Source: Synechococcales cyanobacterium S06
GTDB taxonomy: Bacteria; Cyanobacteriota; Cyanobacteriia; Cyanobacteriales; JAABRE01
Length of the DNA: 32,631 nt
Direction of reading: 5' to 3'
Assembly (NCBI GenBank): GCA_011391125.1
Contig: JAABRE010000055.1
Location: forward strand, 1 to 32,631
Part shown: in pieces, positions 15,679 through 24,575 of the stretch
Layout of the letters: each line of letters begins with the position of its first letter
Position numbering within the stretch: the first letter of the stretch is position 1
Notes under the pieces: model-generated
What the model was told of the DNA's origin: nothing
Databases searched by the model: none
The model's input: the letters and a program-made list of their open reading frames with translations, nothing else
Position numbers and translations under genes: made by a program

Positions 15679-18600
15679 TTATAAAAGTGGTTCAATTAAA
15701 TTTCTAATTTTATCAAGGCGAAATTCATCTACTAAATCAGTTAAACTATTAATTAAACCGGTTTCAGTATTAGGAATTTCTGTAATTAATTCTAAAATTA
15801 ACTGGTCATCTAAGTCAATTGATGCCTGATACATTTTTTCTAACCATTCTGTTGACATAATTTGTAAACAGTTAGTTGTTAAGTTAAAAATTGCGGTTTT
15901 TTCAGTTATTTTTTCCTCATTTTCATAAAGATAACGCACACCTAAATGTTTCGTCATTGTTTCAAAAATCGTACTTTCTTTAAAGGGTTTTCTGACAAAA
16001 TCATCGCAACCTGCTGATAAAGTAATTGCTTTTTCTTCTTCTAAAACACTGGCAGTTAAAGCGATAATTGCGGTGGCATTTCCTTTAATTGTACCCTTAA
16101 TATATTGGGTAGCTTCGTAACCATCCATAATGGGCATTCTCATATCCATCCAAATTAAATTAGGCTGCCATTTTTCCCAAATTTCTATTGCTTCTTCGCC
16201 ATTAAAAGCGGTTTTCAATTCAAAACCCAAAGGCTGCAATAATTTAACCAATAACTGACAGTTAACCTCCTTATCATCGACGACTAAAATTTTATACTGA
16301 GGTTGATTGGCTTCTAAGCCGATAATACGATGTTGGTTTTTTTCTGTTTGCAACTCAGTGGATTTTATCTCGGTAATATTAATATTAAAAGTGAAAGTAG
16401 TGCCTTGATTTAAGGTACTTTTAACTGTTATTTCTCCTCCCATTAATTGGACAAATTTTTGGCTAATTGCTAATCCCAACCCTGTGCCTTCTTGGGAATA
16501 TTTGCCACTTTCTGTCTGCGCAAAAGCTTGAAATAAATTATTAATTTCATCCGGAGCAATTCCTACTCCCGTATCAGTAATTGTAAAGGTGATTTGATCC
16601 CCCCCACCCCCATTATCAAGGGGGAAATTAAGGGGAAATTCGCCCCCCTTAGCAAGGGGGGTAGGGGGGGTGATCAGGGGATTAAAAGAGGAAATATTAA
16701 CCGAAATTCCGCCGGAATTAGTAAATTTAATCGCATTATTGATCAGATTAATTAAGACTTGGCGCAATTTTACCGAATCGGTGCAGACGTATCTAGGAAG
16801 GTTCTCAGACCGCTCAAAAATTAACTGTAGGGACTTTGATTCAGCTTTTAGGCAAAAAATATCCTCAACCTCGTCTAAAAGCTGATACAGGTCAAAATTT
16901 TGAGGGTTTAAAATGGTTTTACCAGCTTCAATTTTTGCGAGGTCAAGAACATTATTAATTAATGTTAGCAAATATTCGCCACTACGATTAATAATACTCA
17001 CATTTTCTTGGTCTTCTTTTTGTAATTTTTGCGAGCGTAACATTAATTGAGAAAATCCTAAAATCGCATTTAAAGGCGATCTTAATTCGTGACTCATGTT
17101 TGCTAAAAAGGTACTTTTAGCCTTATTAGCAACCTCTGCTTTTTCCTTCGCTTCCAATAATTCTGCTGTTCTTTCTTTTACTTGTAATGCCAAATTTTCG
17201 TTATAATTTTTCATTAATTTTTCTGCTTCTTTTCGATCAGTAATATCTTGAAAAACGGCGAGGGCATAAATAATATTACCATGTTCATCATAAATAGGAG
17301 TAGCCCAAACTTCTCCCGCTAATTTATCATTATTTTGCCTAAATTCTATGTCATCTAAATAAACAGTTTTACCCTGTAAAGCTTGGACAACGGGTAAAGA
17401 TTCTGTCGGATATAATTGGTTAGTTTCTGCTTGATAAAGTTGATAAGTTTCACTTAAACCTGAACTTTTTGCCTCAAGAATTGAGTCAATTTTTAATAGT
17501 TTTTTACCATTTTTATTAACATAATGCATTTGACCACTGGTTTCATGAACCGCTACACCAAGGGGAATTGCTTCTAAAAATTGTCTTAAACGGTTTTCAT
17601 TTTGCTGTAATTGAGCAAAGGATTTTTGTAATTCCTCAGCCATTTTCTGAAAAGCTAGAGATAATTGGCCAATTTCATCTTGACGATTATATTTAATATT
17701 TTGTTGCCAATTTCCAGCCGCTAAATCCTGGGCAGATTGATTTAATTTCAAAATGGGTTTTGTGATCCCATTAGCAGTTAAAATACCAATAATAATGGCA
17801 ATAATTAAAGCGAAAATTGATAAGAAAATGGTTACTTTAGTATTCTCATTAATCTGAGCCATAAAATCAGATTTAGGAATTACAATAACCGTTAACCAAT
17901 GTAAATCTTTTTCCTGTTGTGTGGGAGTAACTCTCAAAAAATATTGCTGATTTTTAATCGGAAAGTGTAAATTTTGCGACTGATTAATTTTGCTAAAATC
18001 ACCGAAATTAGTTAGTAAAAATTCAGTGGTTTTTTGGGTTAAAAAATCCTCACTATTAAGAGCTTTTTTGCGTCTTTTATTGGGATTAAGATTTTGAGCA
18101 GTAGTAAGTTCAACTTGTTTGGTAAATGGTGTTTCTCCCGTGGAAGTAGCAATTAATAAACCTTTGGTATCAATAATAAAAGCTTTACCAGTTTTACCGA
18201 TATGTAACGTTTCTAAAAATTTACCCATTTGGGACAGATGAAAAGCGGAAGAAACCACACCTTTAAATTCACCTTTTTGATTATAAAAAGGCATAAAATT
18301 AGCAAGAATTAGAATGGGGTAGTTTTTCCCTTTTGGAGTAGAAACTGTATGTATCCAGAGCGATTTTTGTTCTTTTTTTACTCTTTGATACCAAGGATTT
18401 CCGGGAGGATCATTATGGGGATCATAAGGATATTGGGCCAACAATCTACTAGGCTTTCTTTGACTATCAAGTAGATAACTAAATTGTTTTCCCTGAGTTT
18501 CTTTATTATGAGTTCTAAAAATCAGGTCATTTTCGAATCTTTCAATTATTAAAAAATCCTTTTTATCATTAGCAATTAAAACAGCACTGGCCTTATCAAA

Positions 18601-18897
18601 TATTTGCATTTGTTGTAAAAAGTGTGCTTTAATTTGTGACAAATTATAGGGATTAAGCAGACCTAATTTTAAAGCTGCTGCATTACTGTAATCAAGATTT
18701 TCAGGAATACTTAAATAATGTGACAAATTTTCCTCGATTCTTTCTCCGGTTTCATCTATTAATTGAAAAGCCAAATTTTCGACAGATTCTTGACCATTTT
18801 TAAAGGAAAGATAACCAACTAAACCAACAGTAACACAAATTTGTAAGACAAAAGGAACGATAAAAATAAATTTGAGAGAAAGTTTATTAAAGAACAT
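15679..18897 (-). CDS. Membrane hybrid sensor histidine kinase (Cache-HAMP-PAS-HisKA-HATPase-REC) with an in-frame repeat peptide
   Basis: Membrane sensor of 1072 residues. TM1 (about 8-31) and TM2 (355-377) bracket an extracytoplasmic dCache-like sensing domain (about 35-350; NPWYQRV, GKTGKAFIIDTKGLLIATS). HAMP (376-430), PAS (435-560), a coiled coil (560-597) and HisKA with His603 (MSHELRSPLNAILGFSQL) follow. HATPase_c has N721, DTGVG (775-779) and GTGLGLA, then a receiver domain (about 868-985) with D918 and K970. The last 75 residues are helical and may be an HPt remnant, but no clear phospho-accepting His is visible. Residues about 741-768 (TPPTPLAKGGEF then DNGGGGDQ) are encoded by a C/G-run palindrome inserted between two HATPase strands. 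It is probably the partner of the kinase downstream. Confidence 0.92.
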   Translation of the reverse strand: MFFNKLSLKFIFIVPFVLQICVTVGLVGYLSFKNGQESVENLAFQLIDETGERIEENLSHYLSIPENLDYSNAAALKLGLLNPYNLSQIKAHFLQQMQIFDKASAVLIANDKKDFLIIERFENDLIFRTHNKETQGKQFSYLLDSQRKPSRLLAQYPYDPHNDPPGNPWYQRVKKEQKSLWIHTVSTPKGKNYPILILANFMPFYNQKGEFKGVVSSAFHLSQMGKFLETLHIGKTGKAFIIDTKGLLIATSTGETPFTKQVELTTAQNLNPNKRRKKALNSEDFLTQKTTEFLLTNFGDFSKINQSQNLHFPIKNQQYFLRVTPTQQEKDLHWLTVIVIPKSDFMAQINENTKVTIFLSIFALIIAIIIGILTANGITKPILKLNQSAQDLAAGNWQQNIKYNRQDEIGQLSLAFQKMAEELQKSFAQLQQNENRLRQFLEAIPLGVAVHETSGQMHYVNKNGKKLLKIDSILEAKSSGLSETYQLYQAETNQLYPTESLPVVQALQGKTVYLDDIEFRQNNDKLAGEVWATPIYDEHGNIIYALAVFQDITDRKEAEKLMKNYNENLALQVKERTAELLEAKEKAEVANKAKSTFLANMSHELRSPLNAILGFSQLMLRSQKLQKEDQENVSIINRSGEYLLTLINNVLDLAKIEAGKTILNPQNFDLYQLLDEVEDIFCLKAESKSLQLIFERSENLPRYVCTDSVKLRQVLINLINNAIKFTNSGGISVNISSFNPLITPPTPLAKGGEFPLNFPLDNGGGGDQITFTITDTGVGIAPDEINNLFQAFAQTESGKYSQEGTGLGLAISQKFVQLMGGEITVKSTLNQGTTFTFNINITEIKSTELQTEKNQHRIIGLEANQPQYKILVVDDKEVNCQLLVKLLQPLGFELKTAFNGEEAIEIWEKWQPNLIWMDMRMPIMDGYEATQYIKGTIKGNATAIIALTASVLEEEKAITLSAGCDDFVRKPFKESTIFETMTKHLGVRYLYENEEKITEKTAIFNLTTNCLQIMSTEWLEKMYQASIDLDDQLILELITEIPNTETGLINSLTDLVDEFRLDKIRNLIEPLL
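16595..16676 (-). repeat. C/G-run palindromic repeat inserted in frame in the kinase ATPase domain
   Basis: The 82-bp element is bounded by TGATCC-C5 on the left and G7-TGATCA on the right. Inside are two further runs facing each other (ATCAAGGGGGAA and CCCCCCTTAGCAAGGG), so it is a palindrome with a smaller palindrome within. It belongs to the same family as the repeats at 1052, 1463, 32047 and 32418. The host frame is kept open. Confidence 0.85.
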
Positions 18898-18907
18898 ATT
18901 ATTACCA

Positions 18908-18969
18908 TTTTGTTAAGCGCAACCCGCGCAACTACTAACCTAATTAAGAGCGCTAAAGCGCAATAACTA
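18908..18969. repeat. Direct copies of the GCGCAA-AACTAACCT repeat
   Basis: Two half-related units lie between the sugar permease and the kinase genes: AAGCGCAACCCGCGCAACTACTAACCT (about 18914-18940) and AGCGCTAAAGCGCAATAACTAACCT (about 18946-18972). The second resembles the right arm of the hairpins at 2933-2956 and 14032-14058. They are probably degraded members of that family. Confidence 0.7.
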
Positions 18970-18977
18970 ACCTTAAC

Positions 18978-19832
18978 TTAATCGGTTTGATTCCATGTTT
19001 TTAATTGGAGAGCGACTAATAATAAGGTAATAATTAATAATACCGTACTCGCCGCAGCAGCATAACCAAAATCGAAGCGAGCAAAAGCTTCTTGATAAAT
19101 ATAATAAACGAGAATATTCGTAGTATTAAGTGGACCTCCTCCCGTAATAATATAAACTTGTTCAAAACTGCGCAAAGTAAAGATAACAGTAGTAACAGTA
19201 GCAAAGATTAAAGTAGGTTGTAAACCGGGCAAAGTAATATAGAAAAATTTGGCCCAACTATTCGCACCATCTAACTCCGCTGCTTCATATCTTGACAGGG
19301 GAATAGTTTGTAATCCGGCTAAAAAAACCACCATATTAAAACCTAATTGTTTCCAACTAGAAAGTAATATTAAAACGGGCATTGCCCAAACTGTACTACT
19401 AAGCCAATTAACAGGCTCAAAACCCAAATTAAGTAATAAAGAATTGACCGGACCTTGATTTTGAAAAAGCCAGCGAAACCCCAAACCAACAGCAACCAAA
19501 GAAGTAATGGAAGGGATAAAAAAAGCAGCTCTTAATAGTCCCCGAAAAGGGATATTTTCATTTAACAAAACGGCTAAAATCAAAGGAATAATCAAACTAG
19601 GAATAACTGTGGCAAATGTAAAATAAATAGTATTATTAATTACCTGCCAAAAATCAGAATTGGTAAAAATATGAACATAATTACTAAATCCCACAAATTG
19701 TAAACCACTAAAAGTAAAACTACCATTAGTAAAACTTAAAAAAGCCAAATAACCAATGGGAAAAATAACAAAAATGCCCAATAAAAATAGAGCAGGAGCT
19801 AAAAAAAACCAAGGAGAAAAAATAGATTTCAT
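18978..19832 (-). CDS. Carbohydrate ABC transporter permease, MalF/UgpA type
   Basis: Inner-membrane permease of a CUT1-type sugar or glycerol-phosphate importer, 284 residues with six predicted membrane helices. The N-terminus FSPWFFLAPALFLLGIFVIFPIGYLAFLSF is typical of the first permease of the pair. The EAA coupling loop is EAAELDGANSWAKFFYITLPGLQP, and GGGPLNTTNILVYYIYQEAF follows as in UgpA/MalF relatives. No second permease, binding protein or ATPase lies nearby, so partners must be encoded elsewhere and the substrate cannot be told. The ATG at 19832 gives a normal-length protein. It lies downstream of no other minus-strand gene, so it has its own promoter in the 186-base gap shared with purN. 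Confidence 0.9.
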   Translation of the reverse strand: MKSIFSPWFFLAPALFLLGIFVIFPIGYLAFLSFTNGSFTFSGLQFVGFSNYVHIFTNSDFWQVINNTIYFTFATVIPSLIIPLILAVLLNENIPFRGLLRAAFFIPSITSLVAVGLGFRWLFQNQGPVNSLLLNLGFEPVNWLSSTVWAMPVLILLSSWKQLGFNMVVFLAGLQTIPLSRYEAAELDGANSWAKFFYITLPGLQPTLIFATVTTVIFTLRSFEQVYIITGGGPLNTTNILVYYIYQEAFARFDFGYAAAASTVLLIITLLLVALQLKTWNQTD

Positions 19833-20018
19833 AAAATTCTTTGCGTCTCTTCTTTGCGTATAAAAAACCCAAGACTAGGATACCAATAGATAACCCCCTT
19901 TGCGCTTTGGCGACGAGTGCGTGATCAAAAAACCCAAAATTAGAATAATAAGCAAAAAACCATTGACTTAGAGTTAATTATTGTTATAAAGTAAGAGGTT
20001 GTATATTAACTAATAATT

Positions 20019-20651
20019 ATGTCATTTATTTCACCCTTATTAACTCCCGAACAATTAAAACTAGAAAAAACCGTAAAATTAGGTGTTATGGCCTCCGGTA
20101 GTGGTAGCAATTTTGAGGTAATTTGTGAAGCGATCGCCAATCAGCAATTAAATGGGGAAGTCCCGATTTTAATTTACAACAATCCAGACGCAAAAGTAAA
20201 AGAGAGAGGGGAGCGTTGGGGAGTAAAAACAATATTATTAAATCACCGCAACTACAAAAAAAGAGAGGATTTAGATCAAGCAATTGTCGAGGTATTTCAG
20301 GCGCACAATATTGATTTGATTATCATGGCAGGTTGGATGAGGATAGTCACCAAGGTGTTACTGGAGGCTTTTCCCAACAAAGTAATCAACATACACCCGA
20401 GTTTATTGCCGAGTTTTCGGGGAATTCATGCGGTGGAGCAGGCATTGGCAGCTAAAGTCAAGGTAACTGGTTGTACTGTTCATTTAGCTGAATTAGAGGT
20501 CGATCACGGGCCGATTTTGATGCAGGCCGCGGTCCCGATTTTCGAGGATGACACCTCAGAGACGCTCCACGCAAGGATTCAGGAGCAAGAACATTTAATC
20601 TTTCCCCAGGCGATCGCCCTCAGAGCGCAACAAATCTTCACAGAAAAGTAA
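20019..20651 (+). CDS. purN: Phosphoribosylglycinamide formyltransferase
   Basis: Transfers the formyl group of 10-formyl-tetrahydrofolate to GAR, the third step of purine synthesis. The GAR-binding ASGSGSNF (residues 25-32) is intact, as are the catalytic triad N124, H126 (INIHPSLLPSFRG) and D162 (VDHGPILMQ). The length is 210 residues. The N-terminus has about 18 extra residues before the first strand, common in cyanobacterial homologues. A HIP1 octamer lies within the gene at 20130. It is followed after 88 bases by the small gene at 20739, which may be co-transcribed. Confidence 0.95.
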   Translation: MSFISPLLTPEQLKLEKTVKLGVMASGSGSNFEVICEAIANQQLNGEVPILIYNNPDAKVKERGERWGVKTILLNHRNYKKREDLDQAIVEVFQAHNIDLIIMAGWMRIVTKVLLEAFPNKVINIHPSLLPSFRGIHAVEQALAAKVKVTGCTVHLAELEVDHGPILMQAAVPIFEDDTSETLHARIQEQEHLIFPQAIALRAQQIFTEK

Positions 20652-20738
20652 AGATTTTCTGCAAATTAGACAAGGAAGCAAAAATTTAGCTTACCTTAAA
20701 AATAGAGGTTTATCAGAAATTAACAAGGAACTCGGATC

Positions 20739-21026
20739 ATGGCCAACTCAAATTATTTTGCTAATCATACCAGCGCTCATTTAGAAAGCATCGCAATTGA
20801 TCGTTATCGCCGTTTAATAGACTGTATCCCGTCCAAATGTCGAGTATTTCGGGAAATTTGGGGCAATTCCACCATTTTGTGTCTGGATTTTGTGGATTGT
20901 CAAGAAGATTTAGAATCAACTTTACAACAATCTTGGTTATTATTAGCGGGTTTACAGTCTTTAGGTTTAGGTAGTAGCATCATTGTCCGCATTAAACAAA
21001 AAATGATTAAAATAATCAATAACTAA
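20739..21026 (+). CDS. Small hypothetical protein downstream of purN
   Basis: A 95-residue protein that I do not recognise. It has a plausible ATG with AAGGAA upstream (20725-20730), a mixed alpha/beta pattern (LCLDFVDCQ as a strand, LQQSWLLLAGLQSLGLG as a helix, SSIIVRIKQK as a strand) and two to three cysteines. There is no signal peptide and no clear membrane span. It lies 88 bases after purN in the same direction and converges with the large gene at 21073. Codon use is like its neighbours, so it is probably real. Confidence 0.6.
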   Translation: MANSNYFANHTSAHLESIAIDRYRRLIDCIPSKCRVFREIWGNSTILCLDFVDCQEDLESTLQQSWLLLAGLQSLGLGSSIIVRIKQKMIKIINN

Positions 21027-21072
21027 ACTGTGATTTTGTATCAAAATATACAGATTTTTCTGGATAAATCTG

Positions 21073-23223
21073 CTAGTTGCCTGTTTGGATGATGGGAGAA
21101 TCCGTGGCTAGGGGTTGTAGAAGTTGTTGCCAAGTTGCCATTTGATTGCGGGCTGAGGAATAGGCCGAAGTTCCCGATGGTACTTGTTTGGCAATGGCGA
21201 TCGCATCGGACAGGGAATAACTGGACTGAAGTTCAGCAATTCTCAAAATTTGGTCACTCCAATTATTAATGGCGGAAATACTTTCTTTTCTCACCGATGT
21301 GCCGGAGGGTACTTGGCGAGCTAATCGAATTGCTTTCACCAGAGCGTCGGGAGTGCCCATGTTAGCGATGTTAGCGGCTTCTTTGAGAGTATTGCGGCCT
21401 CGGTTTTCTTGTTGCAAATTTTCCCAAGTCCTAATTTTTTGTCTAGCTTCGTCATAAGCGGCACTACTGGGGGGAATCTGATTAGCAATGGAGATGGCTT
21501 TACTGACACTGGTATTAGACTGATTGTTGGCCCATGTTAACACCTCATAACTCCAATTATTGATGGCGGAGATCGCCTCATTTTTAGCCATAGTCTGATC
21601 AGGTATTCTTGAAGCGAGGCGGATTCCCTCTAATAAAGCATCAAGTCCACCTTGGTTGGCCGTGTTTTGAGCCGATTGTAAGATTTGGCGGCCTTTTATT
21701 TCCTGTTGCCAACTATTAATCTTATTTTGTGCTTCCTGATAAAGAGCTCTTCCGGATTGAATTTGTTGAGCGGTTTGGATGGCGGCATTTAAATTGTCAA
21801 TATTCGCCAAACTATCGGCTTCCGCTAAAATGGGCTGGTCCTGTTGTGTTTGAATAGTTTTGCGCCATTGGCCAATATATTTTTGGGCTTCGGGATACAA
21901 TGCCCGACCTTGGGGAATTAAACTAGCTTGGGCGATGGCCTGTTGCAAAACTTGAGCATCATTACTAATTCCCAACTGTTTAGCTCTATCCAACAAAGGC
22001 TGATCTTCCTTGACTTGAATTTCTTTTGTCCAGGAGCGGATTGATCTTTGAGCTTGTTGATAGCGGGGGTTATAATTGGGTATTAATTCCGCTTCGGCGA
22101 TGGCCGAAGCTAAACTAGCCACAGTGCCAACGGCGGCCAATTCTTCAGCTTTGCTAATATGGGTAAGATCATCTTTTTCCTGTTGCCAAATAGCAACTAA
22201 AGATTTAGCCTTCTCGTAAAGAGGGCTAGTTTCAGGAATATCTTGAGCTTGAATTAAAGCCGTTTGTAAGCCATCCATCGTACCGGAAGCGGCGGCAATT
22301 GAAGCTTTTGCCAATTGACTCCAAAGATTAACTTCTCCTTGAATGTTCAAATTGAGCGGAATTTGATTCGCTAAATCTAACAAATTTTGCCAACGTTCTC
22401 GTTCAATTAAACCTTCCGCTACTTCTGTCAATTCATCTTCGACTTTGGTAATTAATTTTTGTGCTTCGCTGTAAGCATAACTTGTCTGAGGAATTTGTTG
22501 TGCGCTCTCGGCTGCTTTGAGCAAATTCTCTAAACCGCCTCGACGTACTAAAAGATAAGCCTGATCTAACTTGCCGCTTTCTTCTCTGGCTATGGCAATT
22601 TTCTCAACTGCTTCTTGATATTTCGTGGTAGCCCAATATTGATTATCTAAATAGGTTAACTTAACTGCTTCTCGAAACGCTTGATTCCAGTTACTTTTTC
22701 TTAATTCTTGTTCCATCAACTCAAAATTAGCTTCTGCTCCCGACCAAATTGTTTCCCAATCCTCAATTTTGGCTGCCACTAATTGATAAGCTTGTAAATG
22801 ATTCGGGATTTTTTTGGCAACGGCGATCGCTTGTTTTAACTCACCAGCTTGAAACTTTTCATCAGCTAAGTTTAAAATTTCGGCGGCCCATTCTTCCACC
22901 GAATCATCAATTTGAGCCCGTAAAGGATGGTCACTGGGTAAATCTGAGACGAGGGCGATGGCGGCCAAAAGACTATCTGCGGTTCTTTGATCGGCTTTTA
23001 ATTCAGCACAATATAAACGGCCTGAAGCGGAGGTAAAGGGTAAAAATACCTTCTGGCAATTTGCCATTTTTGGCAATCCCAATAACATGGACGTAGCGGT
23101 AAAACCAATACCACTAGACAATAGCACCAAGACTAAGCCCCAAACAGGCCAAGGTAGGAGCGGGAGCTTATTTTGGTTAGTTTTTTCGACAGGCATTTTT
23201 ACGAGGGATTCTTCAGTGTGCAT
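21073..23223 (-). CDS. Large membrane-anchored helical repeat protein
   Basis: A protein of 716 residues. One N-terminal membrane helix (about 24-50, WPVWGLVLVLLSSGIGFTATSMLLGL) is followed by a long helical region built of roughly 50-residue repeats. The recurring pattern is a helix with DALLxAIxLAxQIP, a gap, then SxAYxEAxxxIxxW; clear copies carry ALYPEAQKYIGQW, ALYQEAQNKINSW, AAYDEARQKIRTW and SAYSSARNQMATW. This suggests a TPR/SEL-like solenoid outside or along the inner membrane. Cyanobacteria have such proteins, often annotated only as chromosome-segregation ATPase-like, but no ATPase motif is visible here. A second start at MPVEKTN (residue 10) is possible. Function is unknown. Confidence 0.8.
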   Translation of the reverse strand: MHTEESLVKMPVEKTNQNKLPLLPWPVWGLVLVLLSSGIGFTATSMLLGLPKMANCQKVFLPFTSASGRLYCAELKADQRTADSLLAAIALVSDLPSDHPLRAQIDDSVEEWAAEILNLADEKFQAGELKQAIAVAKKIPNHLQAYQLVAAKIEDWETIWSGAEANFELMEQELRKSNWNQAFREAVKLTYLDNQYWATTKYQEAVEKIAIAREESGKLDQAYLLVRRGGLENLLKAAESAQQIPQTSYAYSEAQKLITKVEDELTEVAEGLIERERWQNLLDLANQIPLNLNIQGEVNLWSQLAKASIAAASGTMDGLQTALIQAQDIPETSPLYEKAKSLVAIWQQEKDDLTHISKAEELAAVGTVASLASAIAEAELIPNYNPRYQQAQRSIRSWTKEIQVKEDQPLLDRAKQLGISNDAQVLQQAIAQASLIPQGRALYPEAQKYIGQWRKTIQTQQDQPILAEADSLANIDNLNAAIQTAQQIQSGRALYQEAQNKINSWQQEIKGRQILQSAQNTANQGGLDALLEGIRLASRIPDQTMAKNEAISAINNWSYEVLTWANNQSNTSVSKAISIANQIPPSSAAYDEARQKIRTWENLQQENRGRNTLKEAANIANMGTPDALVKAIRLARQVPSGTSVRKESISAINNWSDQILRIAELQSSYSLSDAIAIAKQVPSGTSAYSSARNQMATWQQLLQPLATDSPIIQTGN

Positions 23224-23367
23224 AGAATTTTCAAAAAAATTTAGTTAATTATGAAAGGAAAATAAAAGGGTGAATTAAATATGGTCAAGCTTAATTTGAT
23301 TAAATTTTATTATTAACATCTATCTATCTATCTATATATTATTCTAAATTTAACCTTGTCGATCGCC

Positions 23368-23406
23368 TTGCCTTTTTTCTGAATTTTAAATTCAGAAAAA
23401 AGGCAA
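23368..23406 (-). terminator. 39-base near-perfect palindrome after hslO
   Basis: A 19-bp arm TTGCCTTTTTTCTGAATTT (23368-23386) is mirrored perfectly at 23388-23406 around one base. It lies 29 bases past the hslO stop on the minus strand and 145 bases upstream of the next gene. It fits a strong terminator hairpin for hslO, with internal A and T runs. Confidence 0.6.
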
Positions 23407-23434
23407 CGGGGGTGGCCTCCTCTTAATAATTTGA

Positions 23435-24331
23435 TTAACTCGATTGGGCTTGTAACTCAATAATCAATTGTCGCAGATGATCACTATCGGCCTGATAAAT
23501 TTCACCACAGAAATGACAAATAGCTTCCGCTCCCTCGTCAGAGTCAATCATGTCCAGAAGTTCAGTTTCTCCTAGCATTTTCAGCGCGCCCAAAACTCGG
23601 TTAAAGGAACAACCGCAATCGAAACGCACCAATTGAACCTCGGGGAAAATTTCCAGACCTAAGTCGCCTAATACGCCTCGTAGCATATCTGGTAAACTTC
23701 GTCCGGCTCGTAACATCGTGGTAAAACTCTGCAAAGAAGAGACTCGCTCCTCTAAAAGTTGGACTAGGCTTTCATCACGAGCCGCTTTCGGTAAAACTTG
23801 CAATAACAAGCCACCGGAAGCAATTACACCGGTTTGATCGACAAAAACTCCCACCAATAAGGCCGAGGGAGTTTGTTCTGAAGTAACCAAGTAATGGGCC
23901 ACATCTTCACCCACTTCCCCCGAGATTAACTCAACGGTACTAGAATAAGGGTAGCCATAACCCACATCTCGCAGCACATAGAGGTAACCTTCACCGATCG
24001 CCCCGCCAACATCTAATTTGCCCTTACTATTGGGTGGTAACTCAACGGCGGGATGATCCACATAGCCTCTGACTGTACCATCTAAGCCCGCATCGACGAA
24101 TAAACCTCCTAGGGGACCTTGACCCTTGATTCGTAGGTTAACTCGTGACCCTTCCTTCTTCATACTGGAAACCAGTAATAAACCAGAAGACATGGCGCGA
24201 CCTAAAGCGGCTGTGGCCACGTAAGATAGTTGATGGCGTTGTCTGGCGATTTCCGTTAAACGAGTAGTAATTACGCCAACTGCTCTAATTCCTCCGTTGG
24301 CTGCGGTGGCCCTAATCAATTGGTCAGCCAT
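23435..24331 (-). CDS. hslO: Hsp33 redox-regulated chaperone
   Basis: Cytoplasmic holdase activated by oxidation through a zinc-cysteine switch. The 298-residue protein has the N-terminal dimer core (MADQLIRATAANGGIRAVGV, GQGPLGGLFVDAG, VRGYV, GEVGEDVAHYLVTSEQTPS) and all four switch cysteines: C239 and C241 (FDCGCS) and C272 and C275 (ICHFCG). In E. coli Hsp33 the first pair is CxC and the second CxxC, as here. It probably protects proteins from photosynthetic oxidants. It has its own upstream region and a palindromic terminator downstream. Confidence 0.96.
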   Translation of the reverse strand: MADQLIRATAANGGIRAVGVITTRLTEIARQRHQLSYVATAALGRAMSSGLLLVSSMKKEGSRVNLRIKGQGPLGGLFVDAGLDGTVRGYVDHPAVELPPNSKGKLDVGGAIGEGYLYVLRDVGYGYPYSSTVELISGEVGEDVAHYLVTSEQTPSALLVGVFVDQTGVIASGGLLLQVLPKAARDESLVQLLEERVSSLQSFTTMLRAGRSLPDMLRGVLGDLGLEIFPEVQLVRFDCGCSFNRVLGALKMLGETELLDMIDSDEGAEAICHFCGEIYQADSDHLRQLIIELQAQSS

Positions 24332-24575
24332 GACTCTCCTTTTGACTCTGTTTCTATAGGTTAAATTATATTAATTTTTGCTAGCTTTGACTTAATCAGG
24401 GCAAATTATGAGCAAATAATAGTGAGGGGTGGTATCTTTTGAGTTTTCTCAACATCCTGTATTCTATGGTAGGGGGGAAATTTGTTTAGGCTTAAAACTA
24501 AACTTAGTTTAAGATTTATTTAAACAAGAAATCTTTCCCAACTAAGGTAATCACAAAGCAAAGGTTGATTTATAT

